64,000 nucleotides of DNA from assembly GCA_963930655.1 (NCBI GenBank), contig OZ005621.1, forward strand, positions 3,211,001 to 3,275,000. The letters are read 5' to 3'. Of this stretch, positions 36,840 to 55,907 are shown piece by piece. This DNA comes from Myrica gale. Taxonomy: Eukaryota > Streptophyta > Magnoliopsida > Fagales > Myricaceae. The number at the start of each line of letters is the position of its first letter. Position 1 is the stretch's first letter. The notes beneath the pieces were generated by a model. That model was given only the letters and a program-made list of their open reading frames with translations. It did no database searches and was not told where the DNA came from. Position numbers and translations under genes: made by a program.

Positions 36840-38461
36840 AACATCAAATTCAATTTAAAGTAAACAATTTATCAAACTAAATAACAAATCAAACAATTCA
36901 ATCAAATATATCTTTTGAATCCAAACCAATTGCTCCAATTCAATCTCATCCTCCAACACATTCACAAACCATAAGCATACAAACCAATTTAAATCTCATC
37001 CTCCAACAGATTCACAAACTACAAATATCCAAGCTCATCTTCCAAAGACAACAGTTTCACAAACCCTAAAGCAATTTAAGTAACTGAATTTTATATAGGG
37101 ATGAGATCGAAAGACATACCTGGTACCACAACCAATTAAGCAACAAACTGACAAAGTTGTGTTAAATAACTCACTGAAACGGGAAACCTACGATAACAAG
37201 TTATTGTAATCAGGATGACAAAGTTTTGCACATTGTATATCAGACAACCATAGATGGAATCAGGAAAACACCAAATTACCTCCAAGTTGCCTATTGACTT
37301 GTATATTTCCCAGCTCTTCGTGTACCATTTAATGCTTCTGCCAAATTTTCTCAGCTTCTGGTATGATTCCCCAATGGCCATAAAAGAATCACTCAGTTTT
37401 TCCTTGTCACAAAGTTCACTTGCAACTCTCTTCTTCCTTTTTGTAAATTCACGAAGCTAAGCATAAAATTTCAAGTAAGAAAGCAGTAAGAAAGCAGGCG
37501 ACATCAAATTGCATAAGAATAGTAGTACCCATAACTTCGAATTACCTCTTGGATATATCAGACAACCTATATATCTAGCTTAAATAGGGAAGCAAAAACA
37601 AAACACTGCCTAAGATTTAAGTAACACTAACATATAGTTGCTCCATATATTCGATCGAATAGCTTGTAATGCAAAGAAAAAATACGATTTTAAAAAACAA
37701 AACATTCAAATAAGTAACTCCAACATTTCAATTAAAAACATTCAAAACATCAAATTCAATTCAAAGTAAATAATTTCACAAACTCTAAAGCAATTTAAGT
37801 AACTCCAACATATTCAATTTAAGTAACACTAACATTCAAAACATCAAATTCAATTCAAAGTAAACAATTTCACAAACCCTAAAATAATTTACGTAACTTC
37901 TACATATTCACAAACCACAACTATCCAAGCTCATCCTCCAACAGACAACCATTTCAAAAACTCTAAAGCAATTTAAGTAACTGAATTTTAGGTAGAGAGA
38001 GAGAGAGAGAGAATCTATGGACTTACCGAGTGAGCCTGAGCCGATTGAGATGAACGCGAGTGACCTGAGATAACGAGCCTGAGAGGGAAAGATATATTTA
38101 CAATGGCTGCTGGCCGAAGAAAAAGAGATGAACGTTAGAGAGAGAGGGAGAAATTGAGAAAAGAAAAAAGAGTTACTGTAAGACACCGAGGCTGAGATCG
38201 ACGGTGGTAGACGGCTGAAGATGAGGTGCACTGGGCTGGAGGGGCATCGGGAGTGGACTGGGCTCGGGAAGGTTGAGGTCTCGGGGAGGCAGGCTGGCAG
38301 GGAATGCGAGAGAGAGATGAGATTAACAACTAGTAGTCTAGCAAGAGAAATCGGGGTCGAGGGGTCGGGAAAGAGAGTTACCTTAAGACACTGAGGCTGA
38401 GATCGACGGTGGTAGACGGCTGACGGCGAAGAGCACGGTGGCCGACAGGAGTGGACTGAAC

Positions 38462-38496
<35 letters not shown>

Positions 38497-38696
38497 GAGT
38501 AGCAACTAGCAAGAGACAAAGAGAAATCGGGGCCTGGGGGCCGGGACTCGGGGGGAAGCCAAAAAAAACCCTAAGGCTTTGTGGAAACGACTACGTATAA
38601 CAATATATATATATAAAAACGGTTCAGGCGGTGAACCGCCCAGCGGTGGTCGGTGGCAGTTAACCAGACCATCGTCGGTACTGGTGAACACCCCTA
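36840..38696 (-). mobile_element. hAT-like non-autonomous element carrying a gene fragment
   Basis: The right end reads, on the minus strand, TAGGGGTGTTCACC (38696-38683), a typical plant hAT terminus. Inside are a purine-rich leader with an imperfect 205-bp-period tandem repeat (about 38171 and 38376) and an AG microsatellite (about 38465-38492). On the minus strand there is a good donor near 38028. Two direct repeats of roughly 240 bp (about 36840-37120 and 37740-37990) flank a foreign exon (see 37280-37456). No transposase is present. The left terminus was not found, so the extent is approximate. Confidence 0.5.
37280..37456 (-). pseudogene. Captured exon resembling TONSOKU/BRUSHY1
   Basis: A 177-bp segment is open in one frame (59 codons) and flanked by an acceptor (GCTTAG) and a donor (GAG|GTAATT). 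It contains [20 protein letters not shown] and [20 protein letters not shown], which match a TPR-region exon of TONSOKU (BRU1/MGO3), a DNA-replication and chromatin-maintenance protein, as I remember it. No neighbouring TONSOKU exons occur, so this is a single captured exon with bits of its introns. No function is implied. Confidence 0.7.
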
Positions 38697-40813
38697 GGTG
38701 TTGTCCATAATTTCAAATCCTCTTTTGCTTTTTCTGCCTTGGCTGTCAGGTGCTCTGGATGACTTCGTTGAACTTGGATAAGGAGTTGATTAGGATCTTA
38801 TATGATCAAGTTATGAACCTTCTTGTTTCGAGCAAACCACAATGTATCCAAAGTTAAAGCAGCATAAAAAATTGATGAAAAAGTGAAAAAAATTATAATA
38901 ATTACTAAAAAGTGAAAAACAAATTTAAATGAAGAGGAGAGATAAATTATTAAGCCTACCTAAAATGACAACTGTCGGACACTTCAATTGAAACACGTTA
39001 TTATTTTTCTATTAAAAATTGTTTTATCTGTATATTAAAAAAGTGTTTTTGTCTCTCGAAGTGAGCTTAGTGCCTAATACCAATAATAATATCATGTTAA
39101 CTCAAGGGCCTCACTAAAATTTTGTACTACAGTTTATAAACACAATTAACTTAAAATTTTTAAACTTATGGCCCTTTTGGTCCTACTGTATGAGGTCTTT
39201 ATGATCAATTGGATTCAGGCCCTTGAGGTCCTTAATTGTATGGTCCTTCGGACCCTTAGTATCACTGTTATGAACTTAAAGTCATTGTGCTTTGTAACTG
39301 GCCTTGGAGGTCTCTCTGTATTCAGTATGTCTGTACATTTTCAAGTGAAATGAAGTTTCACGTTTACGTAGAAAAAAATCAAAATTTGTATCGAATAAAA
39401 TAATTTCTCTTCCCATTAAATTATCTTTTGCATTACAATAAATATAAAAACTTCACTTAAATCATCTATTTTAATCTTTTTATTAACTTTCACAAAATTT
39501 TATTTCTTCTTCCTCACCTGAGGACTAATAACAAACGAAAATAGAATCACAAGGATTAAATCGATGTTTTTCATATCACAGGGACTAAATCGATTTTTGC
39601 GTATAGCACAAGGACTGATTTTGTATTTATCCCTGTTTATTATAACTTAGAAATGGAATCTCAGCATTAGAGGAGGGTAGATTCTTGAAACCCGCAAAAA
39701 GAAATGGATTTGACTTGCAGGTATCCCGCAACCTGACAACTTTGTCTTCCTCACCTGTCTTTCAAATTTTCATTCTTCGTTCGGTCCTGTTGTTCCTTTC
39801 TTTTCACGTTTTTTTAATTGTTTTTTTTTCTTCTCTGTTTTTCTGTTTCAATTTTTATTGAAACGTTGTATTGTGTATTTGTCTTCAGCTGAATTACACT
39901 ACCTACAACACCGTATAAACCAGTCTCGAGCATCTCTTAAGGGTTCTTATCTTTCCCAATTCGAACCACCACCAATAGTTTCTGTTCCTGTATAGGCAAT
40001 TTTTCTCAATCAAAAACTGCAATATAGTATTTTTTTTCATCTTTTTGTTGTTGTAACGGGTCAAACTTATTATGCCTGCGTCTGCGTGCTGCTGATCTTA
40101 ACTGCTATTTTTTGTTCCCAAAAGAACCCTAGGAGCTTAGACCTGAGTCTTTGTTTTGAAGCTTCAGAACCTGGGTGTCATTCAGTTTCAAATTTCCGCC
40201 ACTGGGTTTGACCTATGCTGTTGAAAGTTGTAATTTTTGCTGGAAATCAATCCCGTGCACGGCTACAAATTCCAACAGACAGCTTCAAGTTTTCAGTGTT
40301 AAGTGGTACATGCATTTTGGGCTTCATATATCACCGTCTTCGGCCTATACGTATATCCTCGATACAGCGCTCAGTCCCCTGTAATTATTAGCTCGCCTTT
40401 AGTAGTGGAGAGAAGTAGTCTGCCTTTGGGATGATCTGTTTCATCCACTTCAATCTTTTGCAAGCTCAAGTTTGTCTTTCATCTCAAAGAAATTAGAAAA
40501 AAAGCTCAAGTTTGTCATTGAGTGGCTCATTTGAAGTCCCTGAACTATAGGTTTCCATTAGTAGTTTTTTCTACGAGTTCATATATTATTTTTGTTAAGC
40601 TGATATCATAAACTAGTTTTTGTTTACTTGAATCTGGATGCTTCTCTTTAGAAATCAGATATTTTCATTCAACCTTCAAATCCTATTGTTTTTTCCATGT
40701 TAATTTTACATTTTTCGCTAAATATAAATTTGTAGGTATATGCGTACTTCCATTATTCTCGCACGGTGTCATTCTCTTTGATATCTGTTAACGTGCATGC
40801 TATATAGGCGTCT
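38697..40813. promoter_or_regulatory. Spacer and lipase upstream region
   Basis: 38697-39650 is AT-rich spacer, including a weak family-B MITE-like stretch at 39356-39540. From about 39700 the pyrimidine-rich sequence fits a leader for the lipase gene, with a probable 5'UTR intron ending at TATATAG just before the start codon. No other gene is supported. Confidence 0.4.
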
Positions 40814-43800
40814 ATGTCAATCATCTGTGGTCTTCCCATTCTCGAGTGTGTATACTGTCTGGGATGTGCTCGCTGGGTGTGGCAGAAATGCCTCTATACT
40901 GCTGGCCATGAAAGTGAAAACTGGGGCCTAGCCACAGCTGAAGAATTTGAGCCTGTGCCTCGCCTTTGTCGCCTAATTTTAGCTGTCTACGAAGATGATA
41001 TCCATAACCCAATTTGGGCTCCCCCTGGAGGTTACAGAATTAATCCTGACTGGGTAGTCTTTCGCAAAGATTATGAGAGAACCGTCGGCCGTGTTACTCC
41101 TTATCTGATTTACCTTGATCATGAAAATTCTGATATAGTTCTCGCTGTTCGCGGACTCAATTTAGCAAAGGAAAGCGATTATGCAGTTTTGCTTGATAAC
41201 AAACTGGGGCAAACAAAATTTGGTGGCGGATATGTACATAATGGACTATTCAAGGCAGCAGAGTGGGTTTTTGATACAGAGTGTGAGGTTTTGAAGGAGT
41301 TGGTTGAAAGAAATCCAAATTATACCCTGACATTTGTTGGTCATTCTCTAGGAGCAGGGGTAGTAGCAGTATTGACACTGGTGGTAGTTCAGAATCTGGA
41401 CAAATTAGGGAACATTGAGAGAAAGAGGATCAGATGCTTTGCTATAGCTCCTGCTCGGTGTATGTCTCTAAATTTGGCTGTCAGATATGCAGATGTTATC
41501 AACTCCGTTGTACTCCAGGTACTTCTTTCCACTTTAGCGTTTTGAGCTTTGCCATCTATAATATGGTTAATATTGACTCAGTTATGTTGGAATAGAAGTG
41601 TGATTTTCTCTGTTGACAAGGTTTTGTTGCATGTATTTTCTTGATCATAATTTAGTCAAAATCATACAAAATGGATAGTCACGATATACTTATTTTGGAA
41701 ATATGTATAGTCAAACTTCAAAATGGTGTAAAGACTCAATTGCTTGTATTAATCATCCGTTAACACAACTTTACAAACAGGAATTCTGAATTTTCTAGAA
41801 TTGTATAACAACTTTGCTAGAGATGTATATAATGTGATTGGCTGGAATAGTAGAAGAGCAGAACATCTTGAAAGGATGTCATTACTTTGATGACCAAGGT
41901 GATTGCCATAATTGGGATGGCTTCACAGACTAGATCCTTTGTCATTTCTTGTTGGACTGCCTGGTCCAATTCAGAGAGGAGAGGCTCAACAAGCATTAAA
42001 TATTGTAAGGTCCACACTATCCGAGACTTTCTTATCGATAGCATTAAATAAGGTAAGAGTCCAAAAGTTATGTCTCTCTCTCCGACTTGAACTGTACAGT
42101 TCGGGTAGCGAATACAAAGCATTATAATCCAAAGATTGACATGTTGATTTAGGGGTTTAACTGGCATGACAACATTATTTCCTCATTCGGTATTATTTAT
42201 AATTTATAACGATGTCTTTTCTGCCCTTGAGTGATTGCATCAGCTAATAATATGAGTTATCTTAATGAACCAGGATGATTTTTTACCTCGGACCACCACT
42301 GCCCTGGAAGATGTCTTCAAGTCACTTATCTGGTAATAAATAGTATGTCATATCCACCTTTCTTTTTCATTTGGTAGTTCTAAGCATGCATGATTCAAGA
42401 TTTTCTAAACACACGCAATCTAATATTGTGGGAGCTGCTCAAGGAAAGAATGACTTCTAGGGTCTTTGGGACATTTTACAGTAGCATGTTTTCAGGTCTA
42501 TTTTGGTCTTTTTTTGGGTGGCCGGGCTGGCAGGCAGGGGATTGTACAAAAAATGACAACTTTAGAGACTTAGACTTCCTGACCTTTTGGACGTTGTTTT
42601 TTCTTACACTTCTTGTTTGGCTAGGGAATGGGAATTGGGGGGGGGGGGGAGCAGTGGGACAAATCCCGAATGATTATTTCAAAGTCTAATTCTTTATGGC
42701 ATCTCAATCAACATTGGAAGTCATTATTTCTTTTAATCTGTTCCCGAACATACCAAAGATGTATCCCTCTTTATTATTCCGAACAAGTACTCCTCCCATA
42801 TTTATCCAGGCCTGCTGACAGAGACCGGAATAATTCATTTGCAAAATGAATGCTTTCCTAGACATGCATTTTAGTCTCATTATTGTATTCTCTGACACAA
42901 TTCAGAGTGCAGTGTCCACGTGGGATTCTAAGTTGGGTCTCCGTTTTGGACAGTTTACCATGTTTGCTGTGCCTAATGTGCCTGAAGGATACATGCACAT
43001 TGGAAGAGAAAATGCTTAAAGATCCAAGGCGGCTCTATGCACCTGGTCGTCTGTATCACATTGTTGAGCGGAAGCCCTTAAGGTATAATTTGGTTCATAT
43101 TGAGCACTATACTCCTAAACATTCTCTCAATTATGATGAGGCACTGAGTTGATGTTTGTATGCTCTTTAATGGAGGAGGAAACAGCTAACTCTGCTGATG
43201 CACTATATAGAGCAGGCTTAATATTGACAGGAATTGAGTAGCTTCAAAACATTTGTAGAAAGAGAGTGGAAGAGTTCCGCTTTCTTCTGAGAAGAATAAG
43301 AGTGGAAGCGATTTGTTACTTGCGGAGGACGAATACCTATCTGCTTTGTTATCTGGAAGTGTTTAACCAATTGGCACGTGCAGGAAACTTGCTTCAGGGA
43401 GATTGTGGCAGTGTTGAGACATGCCCCCATTATACTACATGTGCATCACCTTTGGAGACCACAAAATACTTTCCTCCCTTCTCTCTCTCTCACTATTTTT
43501 TTGTGTGGGTGGAGGATCCTAGTAGGGTGGAGTCTGGATTTCCCTAAACCAAACTTCCACGAACCTCTACTCTGCTTTAGTCATCAAGAATCTGTGAACC
43601 CATCCCACGCACTGAAGCTGGAACTACTGTGGGTTCACAGCTTTTAAGCAATGAGCTTAATTAGAGCCTCTGAGGACCATCTCTGACGCAAGCCATTATG
43701 TAATGTTCTGGAGTGTTTCTGTTCGACAGTCTTAGATGTTCTGCATAAACCTTCTGCAAGTAGGGGAAAGTTAATCCATGTTTCATGTGCTGAATTTGTT

Positions 43801-45242
43801 GTCGAAAGTACTGGGCCATCTAAGTTACTTGTTAAAATACGGTGAAAGAGAGTATGCAGCATAATATGTGCTTCTTGTAGTTATTCTGAGATCATGGTAT
43901 CTTAAACTTGTGGTAGGGCATTTATGAATGATGTCAGACATATTTCTATCCATTTAAGATCAATAAATACTGTTATTGACATTATATCTGTACCATATCC
44001 GTACTTTTGTTATGCGATTATTTGAACTCTGGCAATAGTTTGGTGCTTCATGAACGGTGTATTTTCCCCATTGCAGGTTAGGAAGATTTCCGCCTGTTGT
44101 GAGGACAGCAGTTCCTGTGGATGGGAGGTTTGAGCACATAGTTCTTTCGTGCAATGCAACTAGTGATCATGCTGCAATTTGGATAGAGAGAGAATCACAA
44201 CGGGCTCTTGACGTAAGTTATTGGCATTATATTTGGCGCTGGAAACAACTTTAGTACCAGATTTTCAGCTGCAGCCCCACCTTTTTTTCTGTTTGAACAT
44301 ATGATGGAAGTTCCATTAGTCATTCCAGTGAAGTGAAGGAGAACATATTTCTTTATCATAAATACTGTCAAAAAGCACATAATTCTATGACTGTTTATTA
44401 GCTGCATTTATAAACATTATTTGAGAATCAATCAATACTTATAACGTCCACAGTTCAGCTAGTGTCATATAAGCACTCAAATATCCATGTAATTAACTTG
44501 CAAGTTTACGTAAGTGGCAACCCCTTTTTCTTCCTGGATTTTGATGATACGATGTTTAAGCAATTAGCTCCTGCGTTGCCTAAGAAAAAAAAATTTAGCT
44601 CCCTATAACCTGGCTTTAGACACGAAAAGTTGCCGTTGGATGCTTGTTAGCCTTTAGATAAAACTATTTGGCTTTTGATAGTTTTATTTCTTTTGCCAAA
44701 TGGCTTTCACAATCTTGTAGATAAACACCAATCCTGATCCAAAACTTCAAGAATATAGGTTCTGCTACTTCTCTAATTCTGTTATGAATCTTTATGTTCC
44801 AGGTGGTTTAAATGGATGAACTTATTTCTCTGGAATGTTAATCCAGTGTATTCACTATTAAGATAAAGTAGATATACAGTAACTATGAATATCTATGTAG
44901 GCTTTGTTGCATAAGTGTTGAAGATTGGAAGCTCATTCTGTATCTTTGCTAGCACTTGCTTAAAAAAGGCTGTTGTTATTCTGAGCTTTTATAGCATTAT
45001 GTCTGAGGTTTTATTACATTGTCTCTTGGATTCAGTTGATGCTAGAGAAAGATAAGATTATGGAAATACCGCCCAAGCAGAGGATGGAGCGGCAGGAGTT
45101 CCTTGCCAGAGAACATAGCCAGGAATACAAGGCAGCACTTCAGAGAGCCGTTGCGTTGGATATCCCTCAGGCGTACTCGCCTTCCGTGTATGGAACATTT
45201 CAAGAAATGGAAGGTGAGAACTCTCGCCAATCAAGCGAGTAA
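40814..45242 (+). CDS. Class-3 lipase (alpha/beta hydrolase; calmodulin-binding heat-shock protein-like)
   Basis: Five exons join in frame: 40814-41518, 42274-42332, 42954-43082, 44077-44212 and 45036-45242, giving 411 residues with GT-AG borders throughout. The lipase_3 nucleophile elbow is V-G-H-S-L-G-A-G with Ser178. A short Cys/hydrophobic N terminus (GLPILECVYCLGCARW) and a second Cys-rich hydrophobic patch (LPCLLCLMCLKDTC) could anchor or palmitoylate the protein. A basic, Lys/Glu-rich C-terminal tail follows. Relatives are described as sn1-specific diacylglycerol-lipase-like or calmodulin-binding heat-shock proteins. The expected reaction is hydrolysis of acylglycerols, but the substrate is not shown here. 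Catalytic Asp and His are presumably in the middle region and were not pinned. The gene looks complete; it converges on BAM7. Confidence 0.92.
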
Positions 45243-46287
45243 AGTTTATTGTTATCATTCAAGAGAAGGAAGGAAAGTTGGGATGGATTTGTAGAGCGTC
45301 TATTTGACGTGGATTAGTCTGGTGATATGGTAATCAGGAAGCCATAGATGATCAAATGATTTCACATTGTAAGTTTTTCCAGAACCAAGCCATTCTTAAT
45401 TCTTTTGTCCGTACCAAGCCCACCATTTTCGTAGTCCTGATAAAGGGACATGAAAGGCTCTGTACATTTCTGTCCGGCTGAGCAATTGTAAAAAGAATTT
45501 TAATCTTTAATTTTATGTCCCGTCGTGATTCTTTTAGTGCTCTTGTTTTCTCCCTTTCTGATACGGAAACGACTGATTAATATCAGCATTCACTGAACCA
45601 CAATAGTAATTTTCATTCAAATTAATGGTGGATGGTGCAAAGTATTAATAGTGATAGATGAGGAAATTGGTAATCTGAAGTGTAAAATGTTCAGACTTCA
45701 ATTTTCAGGTGTATTTTTTTTCTAAGCAAAAATTGATCTGAATTTGCAATGGTTATCATCGTATACATGTCAAGAAGCACAAATTCCTGAGACGTTTCTT
45801 AAGCTCGTCCCCTCAAAGGAGCAAGTTTCTCAGACTAAAATTCTTGGCATGAAAACAAATATAAAGCGGGTAGAAAGCAAATAAAGAAATCTGAGGACCT
45901 GCAATTAACAAAGCACGAACTCTATTGCCAAATAATAAATGAGTACATGTAATCAGGTTAGTAAAGATCAGCTCTGATATATAGCACAAGACGTATCTCC
46001 GCCAAAGTGACCCAAACTAGTATCTAATATTATATTGGATGAATTTTTGATGTATGGATCAATAATCTAATTCACTGGCGGAGATTCCACCAACCAAGGA
46101 TGGAGTTAGTTCTATGTATAAACTAGTTTACATCTTGCTGTGTTTTGTTTTGATTAAAAAAAAAAGATGTCTTACCTAATTGTATAGATAACAGCAACTA
46201 AGAACACACTATTCTCCTCCTAATCTGCCGCACAATAACCCAGCATTTCTGTTGGGAAGAGATAAATAATACAAATTCTGGAGACTT
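45243..46287. other. Convergent 3' region between lipase and BAM7
   Basis: Holds the 3'UTRs of the plus-strand lipase and the minus-strand BAM7 gene. No gene or repeat was recognised. Confidence 0.5.
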
Positions 46288-53390
<7,103 letters not shown>

Positions 53391-55907
53391 AATCTCCTCA
53401 GCAGAATATATTTGATATTTCTACTTCAAACTCTTCATTGCTACTCAATTTTTCACAGTACTATGAAATGACTGACATTGACTATATGTGCAGCACCATA
53501 ATCAGCACTAACTTTGTGCCAGACAGATTCTAAACAATTTGGCTGCAACTGGGAACTCCAGATTGATCATATCTCAGGCTACAAAAGATAATTAAGTGCA
53601 AAGTTGTTCCAAAAAAATATTGTAGACAAAAGCCTAGTAATGCTGACAAGGAAAACAAGCTTCACATATTACATTCTAAAGGAATCAAGAACATAGACTT
53701 TGGTTCGTATCCCTGATCACACAGTGAAACCTTGAAAATCTGAGGGTTTTCATTTTTTGGTTCTTGACAATGATATCAATAGATGAAAAAATTGACATAA
53801 TGTGAGAAAAAAATTGCTTTCCCACCGTTTTAAACCATCGAGTGCAAGATAAAGCTTAGTTTTAAAAAAAAAAAAAAAAACCGATAGCATTGCCCACAAC
53901 GCATCGATAAAAGAAAGTCTTGTGGTACCTCCACCCTTCACCCCGGGCGCCCAACCAAAAAGAAACTCCCGATAAAAAAGGAAAAATCGACATGAAAAGA
54001 TTTTCCCAAAGTTCAATCCCTGAACCACCAGTTACTCTGACGCCAAAGCTTCACACTACAAACAGCCCGTAACTGTCGTTTCTCACATTAAGCGAAACAA
54101 AACAAAACTAACCAAAACAGAAAATTATCACTTTGTCTCCATCAAAACTCACGCCTGAAGATCAAATCCTAATAATTTTAATGACAATTTGAAACTTCAA
54201 TATCTTCAACGAGTAAGGATCACGGAAACGTTTTAGAACTATAAACTGAATAATGACAAAAGATTCAGCGTTTCCTAGGGATTTCTTCCAAATAATAGAA
54301 GTAAAAAAGAAGATATCACTCCCAAGTACAATATTGTTCACTTTTCCACAAATTTCTCAGCAACCGAACAGGTGTTAAGCTAAACTCTCTGACTATACGA
54401 TACCATAAAGACCGAACAGTCCGAAGAAAAAATTAAAAATGATCTTCACCTCTTCAATTAACTATCTTCTTATAGGAAAGAGATTCCCTATACTTTCTCC
54501 ATAATGGCTTCCCGGAAAATTTGTACCGAAGAAATAACGTCAAACAAAAGTTCGAAGACATCATAATACCTTCTTATGTGAGCGCAACAACTGAAAATCA
54601 ATTCCTATCCAAAAATAATGCCACGAGAAAGCCGTATTCCCTACTTCCTCCGAGAATTCCACCTTGTAGTCGTCAACCAGAGGTCAAACAAAACACTCTC
54701 TACCAGATCCACGTTCTTCCCTCTAAGACCTAAACTTTACAACGAATTCTCCGAAGAGAAGGCCAAAATTCCGGCGACCGGGTACCGGAGTAGTTTCGCG
54801 ACGAGAAGGCGGAGCTCCGGCGAGAGCAGAATCAAGGGAGGACGAGAGAGGTTCGAGGTTCACCGGCGAGCACAGTGGTCAAGTCCGGTCGGTGAGAGAG
54901 AGAGTGAGTGAGAAAGCGTGCGAGCATGCGAGACCCAGGGGTCGCGCGTGTGTGCCTGGAGGCGAGCGTGTCTCTGTGCGAGTGTGTGAGGTTAGGGTTT
55001 GGCACGAACGAGGCGTGTGTATAAGCGAGGGAAAGCGAAGAGTACGGACGTCCGAGGTCACGTGCCACACGTGAGAGGTGCACGAGGTCTGGGTGGGAAA
55101 CGGGTCCGGAACACGTGAGAGCCAGGTTCCCGCGAGCTTTTGCAGTCTTGGGCTCGGCATCGTGGTCATACGGGGGTTGTCATGCCTTGCACCTGAAAAA
55201 TTGGTCACAGACTCGGAGCTTTTGCATTGTTTTTCATTTCTTGTACTGCTTGATTCAAGAAAAAGAAAAAGAAATGGTTGGTTCTAGTCCAGTAAATTCT
55301 TTCTTCCTCTTCAGGACAGAAAGACGTGACTCCAGAGCTTAAATGTATTACCAAATTAGTCTTCATTTGTTTCTACCAAAATGCACACTATTTATGGGTG
55401 GAAACTAGATGAGATTCTCTCCTCATCTTTACATGCTTTTGTACCATCTGAACATGGCTACTTGTTTAGCTGCTAAAAAGCTTGTTAATAGGACTTCCTT
55501 TTCCACTTACAAGCCAATCAAGGTAGCCGGCTTCAAAGTATCCACAAGAGGACTTTCAATCTTTCTGGGTGTGTGTGTGTGGAGAGAGAGAGAGAGAGGC
55601 TATGATTGGATTTACTGGTATTTTTTACTTGTAACAAAATTTGAAAACGACTAAATATATATATTCCATAAGAAGTACCTCAACTTAAGTCAGGATTTAG
55701 AAAGAACTGGTGCAAGGAAAAGTTTTGGCACAAGACAAGTATCATGCTTGTTTTGTACATGCCATTATCTTTTCAATGCCGCTGACTCTCTGAGGGTCAT
55801 ATGTCCACAATTGTGACTGAAACATCCTTAAAATTGAATTGCAACTCTGCAACATTAGGAGAAGCACTCCAATTCAGATGATTGAAAATAGATTTGAGAT
55901 CTTTGTC
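53391..55907 (-). promoter_or_regulatory. BAM7 upstream region
   Basis: From 53391 to about 54700 is AT-rich leader or leader-intron sequence. 54760-55130 is a GC-rich, purine-rich block that probably contains the transcription start, with a weak TATA-like TTATACAC near 55020 on the minus strand. 55130-55907 is spacer leading to the second BAM7 copy, with a GT/GA microsatellite near 55570-55600. Confidence 0.45.
55059..55117. promoter_or_regulatory. G-box cluster including a CACGTGTG element
   Basis: Three CACGTG G-boxes occur in 59 bp (55059-55064, 55068-55073, 55112-55117). The middle one extends to CACACGTG (55066-55073), the reverse complement of CACGTGTG, the element reported for binding by BZR1-type beta-amylases. 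The cluster sits just upstream of the probable BAM7 transcription start. Binding is inferred, not shown. Confidence 0.6.

Noticed and set aside
37908..38519. 203-residue minus-strand open frame rich in Ser and Leu
   Set aside because: The composition comes from GA/CT-rich repeats and an AG microsatellite in the transposon-like block. The internal protein repeat mirrors the 205-bp DNA repeat; no domain is seen.
42641..42651. G-run and similar G-runs near 15031 and 52361
   Set aside because: Simple homopolymers inside introns; G-quadruplex potential is too weak to claim and length may be unreliable.
54618..55342. Several overlapping frames upstream of BAM7
   Set aside because: They follow GC-rich and purine-rich leader and promoter sequence; no domain or splice logic.
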